This document shows, piece by piece, positions 6,645-11,713 of a stretch of 11,713 nucleotides of DNA. Both the position numbers and the translations under genes were made by a program. The notes beneath the pieces are model-generated. The model made no database searches. It was not told the origin of the DNA and was given only the letters and a program-made list of their open reading frames with translations. Each line of letters begins with the position of its first letter. Within the stretch, counting starts at the first letter, position 1. This stretch comes from Desulfotignum sp. (lineage in GTDB: Bacteria; Desulfobacterota; Desulfobacteria; Desulfobacterales; Desulfobacteraceae), in assembly GCA_021737445.1 (NCBI GenBank), contig JAIPDY010000085.1, positions 1 to 11,713 on the forward strand, read 5' to 3'.

Positions 6645-8001
6645 ACAATACCTCCATAGCTTCTTTTAAAAACCGCACACTTTCAATGGTCATGCCCCGA
6701 ACCTTTGATAACTGCTTTAATGCCGATGCCGGCACCAGGCAGGTGGTAAATCCCATCTTGGCAGCTTCCTTTATCCGGGCCTGGGCATGGCTCACTGCCC
6801 GGATCTCTCCTGTCAGGCCGATTTCGCCGATAAGGGTGGTTTTCCGGGGCACAGGTTTGTCCAGAAAACTGGCGGCCAGGGCCGCGGCAATGGCCAGATC
6901 AGCAGAAGGCTCCACGATCCTGACCCCGCCGGTGACATTCATGAACAGATCCAGACCGGACAGGTTCATGCCCAGGCGTTTTTCCATGACCGCCACGATC
7001 AGCGCCACCCGCTGAATATCCAGACCCAGCACCGTACGCCTGGGATTGCCAAGGCTGGAGGTGGACACCAGTCCCTGGATCTCCACCAGGATGGGACGGC
7101 TGCCCTCCATGCATGCGGTAACCACCGACCCAGGTGCCACAGACGACCGTTCAGACAAAAACACGGCAGACGGATTGGGCACCTCTACCAGTCCTTTTTC
7201 ACGCATTTCAAACACACCAATCTCATTGGTGGAGCCAAACCGGTTTTTCACGGCCCGCAATATTCTGAACACATGGCTTTTGTCCCCTTCAAAATAGAGG
7301 ACCGTATCCACCATATGTTCCATGATCCTGGGACCGGCAATGGCTCCTACCTTGGTCACATGCCCCACCAGAAAAATCGGGGTGCCGCTGGTTTTGGCCA
7401 GATGCATGAACCGCATGGCAGCTTCCCGGATCTGGGTGACACTGCCCGGGGTGGAATTAACATCCCCCTGGAACACCGTTTGGATAGAATCGATGACCAC
7501 GGCATCATAACCGGTCTGCTCCATCATGACAGCAATGGCATCCAGATCGGTTTCCGATACAATAAACAGGGTGGGGCAGGACCCGCCATCCAGGCGCTGT
7601 CCCCGCATGGAAAGCTGGCGGATGGATTCTTCACCAGACACATACAGGCAGGTTTTGCCGGACCGGGCCAGAGCGGACAGCACCTGGAGCATGAGGGTGG
7701 ATTTGCCTATGCCCGGATCCCCGCCGATGAGCACAAGGGATCCGTCTACAATACCGCCCCCCAGAACCCTGTCAAATTCAGTCATGCCGGTGCATGTCCG
7801 CAGCGACCTGCCCCCGTCCACAGAATCCATGGGAACCGGTTTTGCCACAACCGATTGATGAGGCTTTTTGCTGCCCTGGGCAGCCAGCCGCTCCTGAACC
7901 AGAGAATCCCAATCCCCGCAGTCAGGGCATCTCCCCATCCATTTAAAGGTCTGGCCGCCGCAGGTTTTACACCGGAATATGGATTTGTGCTTATTTTTCA
8001 C
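6634..8001 (-). CDS. radA: DNA repair protein RadA (Sms)
   Basis: RecA-like hexameric ATPase/helicase that promotes branch migration and processing of recombination intermediates. Numbered from the GTG at 7999-8001 (455 residues), it has a C4 zinc finger (Cys11, 14, 25, 28), Walker A GGDPGIGKS with Lys100, Walker B near VVIDS (Asp171), the RadA-specific KNRFG motif (252-256), and a Lon-like C-terminal domain (EPSADLAIAAAL, IGEIGLTGEIRAV). The frame stays open to an upstream GTG at 8052 (472 residues), but I prefer 8001 for two reasons. First, it puts the first cysteine at residue 11 exactly as in E. coli RadA. Second, a good promoter has its -10 box at 8043-8048, inside the would-be extension. 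The ribosome binding site (AAGAAG, a few bases upstream) is only fair. First gene of the radA-rlmE-yebC operon. Confidence 0.94.
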   Translation of the reverse strand: MKNKHKSIFRCKTCGGQTFKWMGRCPDCGDWDSLVQERLAAQGSKKPHQSVVAKPVPMDSVDGGRSLRTCTGMTEFDRVLGGGIVDGSLVLIGGDPGIGKSTLMLQVLSALARSGKTCLYVSGEESIRQLSMRGQRLDGGSCPTLFIVSETDLDAIAVMMEQTGYDAVVIDSIQTVFQGDVNSTPGSVTQIREAAMRFMHLAKTSGTPIFLVGHVTKVGAIAGPRIMEHMVDTVLYFEGDKSHVFRILRAVKNRFGSTNEIGVFEMREKGLVEVPNPSAVFLSERSSVAPGSVVTACMEGSRPILVEIQGLVSTSSLGNPRRTVLGLDIQRVALIVAVMEKRLGMNLSGLDLFMNVTGGVRIVEPSADLAIAAALAASFLDKPVPRKTTLIGEIGLTGEIRAVSHAQARIKEAAKMGFTTCLVPASALKQLSKVRGMTIESVRFLKEAMEVLFGS

Positions 8002-8042
8002 CAGGCTTCTTTTCTGAAAATGTTCATAAACAGATTCAGATG

Positions 8043-8071
8043 AATATACCACCTGCTGATATCATATTCAA
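8043..8071 (-). promoter_or_regulatory. Candidate promoter of radA-rlmE-yebC
   Basis: On the minus strand TTGAAT (8066-8071) and TATATT (8043-8048) are 17 bp apart. The predicted start near 8036 leaves a leader of about 35 nt before the GTG at 8001. It lies just beyond the oxidoreductase stop codon (8072-8074). radA can thus be transcribed independently of the regulated oxidoreductase upstream, although read-through is possible because no terminator separates them. Confidence 0.5.
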
Positions 8072-9253
8072 TCATACAATATTGAGTTCTTTGTAAAGCC
8101 GGTTACCGGCAAACCGATCAAAGGCAAAACAGCTCAGATCCAATGTGCGGTACTGCCCATAGGTGACCAGTTCACAAATCCCTCTTCCCACGCCCGGTGA
8201 CTGCTGCAGTCCGTGACCGCTGAACCCATTGGCAAAAATAAAATTAGACACTGTGGGATGAGGTCCGATGATGGCGTTCTGATCCATCACATTATATGCG
8301 TAATGCCCTGCCCATGAAGAGATGCGCTTGATGGCGTCAAACGCCGGCACCCGTTCAGCCAGGATAGGCCATAACTCCTCTTCAAAAACTGAATAATCCA
8401 TATAAAAATCTTCACAATCAGGATCATTATCTTTATCCGGAGATTTGCCGCAGATAAAATTGTGACCTTCGGGACGGAAATACGCACCGGAAGGATCAAC
8501 CACCAGCGGACAGTCCGGCAAAGGGGTGTTACATTTAAATAAAAATACAAACCGTTTCCGGGAGTGTACCGGCAGATCGTCAATCCCTGCCATTTCTGCC
8601 ACACTGGCGGCCCTGGCTCCTGTTGCATTGATAAAAATGCCGCCGGATACCATTTTTCCTGAGCGCAATTTTACCGTGGTAACTTTTTCACCGGTCCGTT
8701 CCATGCCCACAACCTCGTCGTTTATATAAGTGACATTCAGGCTCCTGGCTTTGTTCTTGAACGCCATGGTCAGGCAATGGGGATCGAACCAGCCGGAATT
8801 TTGGAAATTGAACGACCCGGCCACGATGTCATCCACATTCAGCCAGCCAAACTTTTCCCTTAACTGGCCCTGGTCCAGAATCTGAACTTTGGCGCCGGCA
8901 GCGGTCTGGGTTTTGTGATTTTGCAGCAACACGGGCATCCCTTTTTCAGTGGCCAGAAAAAGATACCCGTTTTCCATAAAGTCGACATTAACCGGATCAT
9001 CCTCATCCACCTGTAAATATGAATTGATCTCTTTGATAAATTCAGCGCCGAACTGTGAAAGTAAAATATTTTCTGTATTGGAAAACTGCTGTCTGATACC
9101 ACCGGCAGAAAGGCTTGTGGAAGCCTGGGCATAGGTCGGGTCTTTTTCAATCACCAGAACTGCTCCATTAAAATCCGGATTACTTGCCAGAAAATAAGCG
9201 GTTGAACTCCCCATGACCGCACCGCCCATAATTACCACATCATATGTTTCCAT
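8072..9253 (-). CDS. FAD-dependent oxidoreductase, DAO (D-amino-acid oxidase-like) family
   Basis: A 393-residue flavoprotein of the DAO superfamily (glycine/sarcosine oxidase, FOXRED1-like). Such enzymes oxidise C-N or C-OH bonds of amino acids, N-methyl amino acids or hydroxy acids; the substrate here is unknown. The N-terminal Rossmann segment METYDVVIMGGAVMGSSTAY is followed by an acidic ribose-binding residue (VLVIEKD, Glu36). STSLSAGGIRQQF is the usual second FAD contact. The C-terminal FAD closure is NAIIGP...GFSGHGLQQSPGVGR (about 326-357). The dinucleotide motif reads GGAVMG, so the second glycine of GxGxxG is Ala12. There is no signal peptide or membrane segment. The start is the ATG at 9251-9253 with AAGGA 7 bases upstream (9261-9265). 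An upstream ATG (9293-9295) extends the frame by 14 Lys-rich residues but lacks a binding site. It is divergent from a GntR regulator that probably controls it. Confidence 0.87.
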   Translation of the reverse strand: METYDVVIMGGAVMGSSTAYFLASNPDFNGAVLVIEKDPTYAQASTSLSAGGIRQQFSNTENILLSQFGAEFIKEINSYLQVDEDDPVNVDFMENGYLFLATEKGMPVLLQNHKTQTAAGAKVQILDQGQLREKFGWLNVDDIVAGSFNFQNSGWFDPHCLTMAFKNKARSLNVTYINDEVVGMERTGEKVTTVKLRSGKMVSGGIFINATGARAASVAEMAGIDDLPVHSRKRFVFLFKCNTPLPDCPLVVDPSGAYFRPEGHNFICGKSPDKDNDPDCEDFYMDYSVFEEELWPILAERVPAFDAIKRISSWAGHYAYNVMDQNAIIGPHPTVSNFIFANGFSGHGLQQSPGVGRGICELVTYGQYRTLDLSCFAFDRFAGNRLYKELNIV

Positions 9254-9297
9254 GTTTTTTTCCTTAAATTTTTTAGATTTGACCATCTTAATCATTG

Positions 9298-9305
9298 TAT
9301 GGTAT
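9298..9305. promoter_or_regulatory. TATGGTAT box 1 (candidate GntR half-site)
   Basis: TATGGTAT is repeated exactly at 9317-9324, 19 bp away, about two helical turns. This copy falls in the predicted leader of the oxidoreductase, downstream of its transcription start. It lacks the right half of the palindrome, so it would be a weaker or auxiliary site. Confidence 0.35.
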
Positions 9306-9316
9306 TTTAATATTTT

Positions 9317-9328
9317 TATGGTATACTA
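9317..9328. promoter_or_regulatory. Candidate operator for the GntR/FCD regulator (TGGTATACTA)
   Basis: TATGGTATACTA contains TGGTATACTA (9319-9328). It matches in 9 of 10 positions the TGGTATACCA core known for UxuR/ExuR-type GntR regulators of the FCD subfamily. It overlaps the -10 box of the predicted oxidoreductase promoter (9320-9325), a classic repressor position. A degenerate third copy, TATGGTTT, lies at 9375-9382 just before the regulator gene. Binding by the adjacent regulator is inference. Confidence 0.5.
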
Positions 9329-9347
9329 AAAAAATTTCTATTGTCAA
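9320..9347 (-). promoter_or_regulatory. Predicted promoter of the FAD oxidoreductase
   Basis: On the minus strand a perfect TTGACA (9342-9347) is followed after 16 bp by TATACC (9320-9325). The predicted start, near 9313, gives a leader of about 60 nt to the ATG at 9253. The -10 box is embedded in the TGGTATACTA operator candidate. Confidence 0.5.
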
Positions 9348-9371
9348 CATGTTATTTTTACGATTTATATG
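9341..9371 (+). promoter_or_regulatory. Possible promoter of the GntR regulator gene, sharing the -35 region
   Basis: TTGTCA (9341-9346) reads as a 5/6 -35 box on the plus strand and overlaps the minus-strand TTGACA almost completely. The best -10 is TATATG (9366-9371), at a long 19-bp spacing, so this is tentative. The start would fall near 9378, leaving a leader of only about 15 nt. This fits the lack of a recognisable ribosome binding site before the ATG at 9393. Confidence 0.25.
9346..9355. repeat. AACATGTTAT element, copy 1
   Basis: AACATGTT is a perfect 8-bp palindrome. The 10-mer AACATGTTAT occurs again at 10127-10136, at the start region of the FecR transcript. Both copies lie in promoter regions flanking the gntR gene. 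It could be a shared operator, or chance. Confidence 0.3.
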
Positions 9372-9392
9372 TGATATGGTTTAAATACAAAA

Positions 9393-10049
9393 ATGAACAA
9401 AAAAATTTACCATACCCTGCGGGAACGGATTGTGTTTTTGACCTACACCCCGGGAACGATCCTCAAGGAACAGGCCCTGGCAGAGGAGTTCGGTGTCAGC
9501 CGGACCCCTCTGAGAACGGTACTGCTCCGCCTGGAATGGGAGCATCTGCTAAAAATACTGCCCCGCACCGGCATTCAGGTGTCTGAACTGGAGCTCAACA
9601 CCATCACCCATGTTTTCCAGGCCCGGCTGGAACTGGAATCGGTCATCGGTATCATGGCAGCGGAACGGTTCACCCCGTCCCACTTCACCCGACTGGAGAA
9701 GCTGAAAAGCCAGTGCCGGCATCTGACAAAACACCATGACCCGGAAAAACTGGCCCGGCTGGACATGGACTTGAAAAAGCTGTTCCATGATGCGGCAGGA
9801 AACCCTTTTTTAACAGAGATGTCCGACCGGTTCTATGTACTGACATTCCGCCTGTGGTATTTCAATCTCATGAAGATGGATATGCATGGCTGGCACAAAG
9901 AGACCCTGTGTCTGCAATCAGATTTGCAGACATTAACCAGCCTGCTGACCCAAAAAAACTCTGACACTGTGGGAAAAACCAGAAAAACCCAGCTTCTGGA
10001 ACATGTGAAACGTATCAGGACCACGTTTCTTGGATTGTCCGATACCTGA
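9393..10049 (+). CDS. GntR-family transcriptional regulator, FCD (FadR C-terminal domain) subfamily
   Basis: A 218-residue one-component regulator. Residues about 5-65 form the GntR winged helix-turn-helix, with LRERIVFLTYTPGTILKEQ, LAEEFGVSRTPLRTVLLRLE as recognition region, and the PRTGIQVSEL wing. The rest is the all-helical FCD ligand domain, recognisable by RLELESVIGIMAAER and DLKKLFHDAAGNPFL. His132, and possibly His168 and His204, are candidate metal/ligand-binding positions. FCD regulators usually sense small organic acids and mostly repress neighbouring catabolic genes. The ATG at 9393 is right for the domain, but I see no Shine-Dalgarno upstream. Its divergent arrangement with the oxidoreductase, together with UxuR/ExuR-like boxes between them, suggests that it controls that gene and itself. 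Effector unknown. Confidence 0.92.
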   Translation: MNKKIYHTLRERIVFLTYTPGTILKEQALAEEFGVSRTPLRTVLLRLEWEHLLKILPRTGIQVSELELNTITHVFQARLELESVIGIMAAERFTPSHFTRLEKLKSQCRHLTKHHDPEKLARLDMDLKKLFHDAAGNPFLTEMSDRFYVLTFRLWYFNLMKMDMHGWHKETLCLQSDLQTLTSLLTQKNSDTVGKTRKTQLLEHVKRIRTTFLGLSDT

Positions 10050-10092
10050 ACTTCCCTTCAAACGTACCGGCACAGGTCAATCAAACGGCGCC

Positions 10093-10121
10093 TTGACAGG
10101 GTTATGCACCCTGCTTATACT
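10093..10121 (+). promoter_or_regulatory. Strong sigma70-type promoter of the FecR-lipoprotein-CHASE2 operon
   Basis: TTGACA (10093-10098), a 17-bp spacer and TATACT (10116-10121) make the best promoter match in the window. The predicted start is near 10128, about 20 nt before the ATG at 10149. The -35/-10 spacer holds a 6-bp inverted repeat, listed separately. Confidence 0.75.
10097..10113. promoter_or_regulatory. Inverted repeat in the promoter spacer (candidate operator)
   Basis: CAGGGT (10097-10102) and ACCCTG (10108-10113) form perfect 6-bp arms around TATGC. They start in the -35 box and fill most of the spacer to the -10 box. A protein bound here would compete with, or in MerR style re-align, RNA polymerase. 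No T-run follows the arms, so it is not a convincing terminator for gntR. The cognate regulator is not identified. Confidence 0.45.
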
Positions 10122-10126
10122 ATTTG

Positions 10127-10136
10127 AACATGTTAT
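10127..10136. repeat. AACATGTTAT element, copy 2
   Basis: Identical 10-mer to 9346-9355, containing the palindrome AACATGTT. It lies at the predicted transcription start of the FecR operon, immediately before its AGGAG ribosome binding site (10139-10143). Confidence 0.3.
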
Positions 10137-10148
10137 ACAGGAGACCGG

Positions 10149-10595
10149 ATGCGTCCATCATTAGTAAAAATGTGTGCTGTTTTTTTTGTTCTGATGCTCT
10201 TCACTGCAACCGCTTGGGCATTTCAGGGGCCTGCTGGAATTGTCGAAACCCTTACCGGCAAAGTTTATATCCATAGAAACGACACCCTGATTCGGGTTGA
10301 GGCAAAAATGCCGGTATGGGAAAAAGATACCCTTGTAACAAAAAAAAATGCCTATGCCGGTATTGTTTTCACTGACGGTACCGTTATTACCATCGGGCCT
10401 GAGTCAATATTTGAAATGTCGGCGTTTGTGTTTGAGCCGGCGGAGGATCTTTATGATTTTTCTTTTTATATGGAAAAAGGTTCCGCGATTTATAATTCCG
10501 GAAAAATCGGACGGCTGTCTCCTGATTCCGTTAAAATGACAACCCCCAAAGCCACTGTGGGGGTTCGGGGAACCCGGTTTGTGATTAATTTATAA
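10149..10595 (+). CDS. FecR-domain periplasmic protein
   Basis: A 148-residue exported protein. A signal peptide (Lys7, hydrophobic core 9-20, AWA|F cleavage after residue 24) precedes one FecR-type domain. Recognisable elements are GIVETLTGKVYIHR (30-43), the KDTLVTKKNAYAGIVFTDGTVITIGPES stretch (59-86), and the closing TTPKATVGVRGTRFVI (131-146), the most conserved part of the domain. There is no transmembrane helix or N-terminal anti-sigma part, so it is not a classical FecR anti-sigma factor; it is more likely a soluble periplasmic sensor or adaptor. AGGAG (10139-10143) is 5 bases before the ATG. The next gene begins 9 bases after the stop. Its place beside a CHASE2 sensor suggests the two work together. 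Confidence 0.88.
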   Translation: MRPSLVKMCAVFFVLMLFTATAWAFQGPAGIVETLTGKVYIHRNDTLIRVEAKMPVWEKDTLVTKKNAYAGIVFTDGTVITIGPESIFEMSAFVFEPAEDLYDFSFYMEKGSAIYNSGKIGRLSPDSVKMTTPKATVGVRGTRFVINL

Positions 10596-10604
10596 TAAGG
10601 ACCC

Positions 10605-10895
10605 ATGATGCGCTTTTTTGTCATCTGCCTTTGCCTTACCTGTCTGATGGGCTGTGCCAAACAGCAGACAACAGGTGCCATCCTGCTGCCCGAAGAAAGC
10701 GGCAAAACCGGCAAAATTGTCATGCGCAGTGACACTTCGGGCATCATGCTGGACAGACCTTACACTGAAGCGGTATATCATCCTACTACCGGTGGTTTTC
10801 TCATCAGAAAAACTGACCCCGGGCAGGTTCAAAAAACCTATGGCTCCCTTTTAGAGGCCGAACCCGACCTTCCGGTCACATCCACCACCAAATAA
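10605..10895 (+). CDS. Small predicted lipoprotein of unknown function
   Basis: 96 residues (95 if the second ATG at 10608 is used; AAGGA at 10597-10601 is 6 bases from it and only 3 from the first, so 10608 is likely). A lipobox LMGC puts the lipidated cysteine at residue 17. The next residue is Ala, not Asp, so outer-membrane sorting through Lol is expected. The mature part is about 80 residues, with GAILLPEESGKTGKIVMRSD followed by LDRPYTEAVY. From memory this resembles the short segment that precedes an OmpA-like peptidoglycan-binding domain in some envelope proteins. Here no OmpA domain follows, and the CHASE2 gene starts 6 bases after the stop, so there is no room for a broken remnant. 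Function unknown; it probably acts with the FecR and CHASE2 products. Confidence 0.8.
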   Translation: MMRFFVICLCLTCLMGCAKQQTTGAILLPEESGKTGKIVMRSDTSGIMLDRPYTEAVYHPTTGGFLIRKTDPGQVQKTYGSLLEAEPDLPVTSTTK

Positions 10896-10901
10896 GCAGT
10901 T

Positions 10902-11713
10902 ATGGAATCTGCCCCCAAAATCACCACCCTGTCCCGGCCGGCCCGGATTACAGCGGCCGGCATCATGCTGGCCATAACCCTGGGCATTGCCCTGGCAGCT
11001 GTTTTTGAAATCAGCTTTTTCAGATCCATGGACATTTTTTTTTATGACCGGTATATGAAACTGGAAAGTTTCAGCGCTCCATCCCCGAAGATTGCCGGCA
11101 AGATCACCATTGTGGACATTGATGAAACCAGTTTGTCTGCCGTGGGCCAATGGCCATGGCCCCGTTACCGGCTGGCCCGGCTGATCCGGCTGATCCATCA
11201 GGCAAAACCCAGGGCCATGGGAATGGATATTTTGTTTCCAGAGCCTGACCAGTCATCTTTGGGGCATATCACCCAGCGGCTTGAAACCGATTTCAACCTG
11301 AATCTGAACTTATCAAACCTTCCCCGGGGCCTGGATGACAATGACCTTTTTTTCGGTGCTGTACTGGCCGGCACCCCCATGGTGGGGGCCCGGTATTTTT
11401 ATTTTGATCACACCAGCAAAGGGACAGCATGCAAAAAGTCTTTGTTTGACATCACCGATCCGGCCGGTCTGTTGTCTTTGCATCAGGCCACCGGGGTTTT
11501 GTGCAACACCCCGGCCATAGAAGCCCGTTTAAGCGCCACAGGATTCATCAACAACCAATATGACACAGATGGAATTTTGCGCCGGGCCCCGCTGCTCATC
11601 CAGCACGGGCAGAGCATTTTTCCCCATCTGTCTCTCGCAGTTTTCATGCAGACCCAGGGCATTACCGCTGCCCGGGTGGAAAAAATGCTGACCGGCCCCT
11701 GTATCGCGATGGG
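10902..11713 (+). CDS. CHASE2-domain membrane sensor protein, 5' part (runs off the window)
   Basis: An open frame from ATG 10902 continues without a stop to the window end (270 codons visible). Residues about 16-36 are a transmembrane helix (ITAAGIMLAITLGIALAAVF). An extracytoplasmic CHASE2 domain follows, with its hallmarks ITIVDIDETSL (68-78), GQWPWPR (82-88) and GMDILFPEPD (107-116), and a later GFINNQYDTDGILRRAPLL segment. In this family CHASE2 is usually followed by more transmembrane helices and a cytoplasmic adenylate/guanylate cyclase, histidine kinase or GGDEF output; that part lies outside, so the output is unknown. The start is 6 bases after the lipoprotein stop with no clear binding site, suggesting translational coupling. 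CHASE2 beside FecR proteins, often with a class III cyclase, is an association I recall from related genomes. Confidence 0.87.
   Translation, partial: MESAPKITTLSRPARITAAGIMLAITLGIALAAVFEISFFRSMDIFFYDRYMKLESFSAPSPKIAGKITIVDIDETSLSAVGQWPWPRYRLARLIRLIHQAKPRAMGMDILFPEPDQSSLGHITQRLETDFNLNLNLSNLPRGLDDNDLFFGAVLAGTPMVGARYFYFDHTSKGTACKKSLFDITDPAGLLSLHQATGVLCNTPAIEARLSATGFINNQYDTDGILRRAPLLIQHGQSIFPHLSLAVFMQTQGITAARVEKMLTGPCIAM

Noticed and set aside
6787..8043. 418-codon plus-strand open frame opposite radA
   Set aside because: Its translation is His/Gly/Gln-rich with no domain; it is the mirror of GC-biased radA codons. radA is certain on the other strand.
8002..8052. N-terminal extension of RadA to the GTG at 8052
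   Set aside because: It would start upstream of the -10 box of the likely promoter and adds 17 residues not expected in the family. The downstream GTG fits the E. coli length and zinc-finger position.
10540..10575. Two GC-rich hairpins (ACCCCC/GGGGGT and GGGTTC/GAACCC) near the 3' end of the FecR gene
   Set aside because: They lie within codons for the conserved TTPKATVGVRGTRF motif and no T-run follows. Protein conservation and chance explain them better than a regulatory RNA.

Overview
The window looks like a chromosomal segment of a Gram-negative, mesophilic bacterium, probably a deltaproteobacterium (Desulfobacterota, Desulfobacteraceae-like). LolA, Sec signal peptides, a lipoprotein and a FecR-type periplasmic protein show an outer membrane. 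The lineage is my inference from protein style and moderate GC; nothing here proves it. All genes are intact except the last, which runs off the right edge. I see no insertion sequence, phage gene, tRNA, rRNA or CRISPR array.

Layout. (1) 1-372: a SRP RNA gene (ffs) with a clear sigma70 promoter, then a leader region for grpE. (2) 373-2977: grpE-dnaK chaperone operon closed by a strong terminator. (3) 2929-5268: an acyl-CoA synthetase followed by lolA, apparently driven by a promoter embedded in the dnaK terminator. (4) 5272-8071, minus strand: the housekeeping operon radA-rlmE-yebC (DNA repair, 23S rRNA methylation, translation/regulation), convergent with lolA with only 3 bp between the stops. 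(5) 8072-10049: a FAD-dependent oxidoreductase (minus) divergent from a GntR/FCD regulator (plus); the gap between them holds UxuR/ExuR-like operator boxes and overlapping -35 elements. (6) 10093-11713: a near-consensus promoter with an inverted repeat in its spacer drives a FecR-domain periplasmic protein, a small lipoprotein and a CHASE2-domain membrane sensor (partial).

How the parts relate. The left half is core protein biogenesis: SRP RNA for co-translational targeting, DnaK/GrpE folding, LolA lipoprotein trafficking, RlmE ribosome maturation and YebC. The right half is accessory. The oxidoreductase/GntR pair looks like a locally regulated catabolic enzyme. The FecR-lipoprotein-CHASE2 set looks like an envelope signalling module whose output domain lies beyond the window. 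That module, the compact oxidoreductase/GntR control region and the elongated SRP RNA are the parts most worth a second look.
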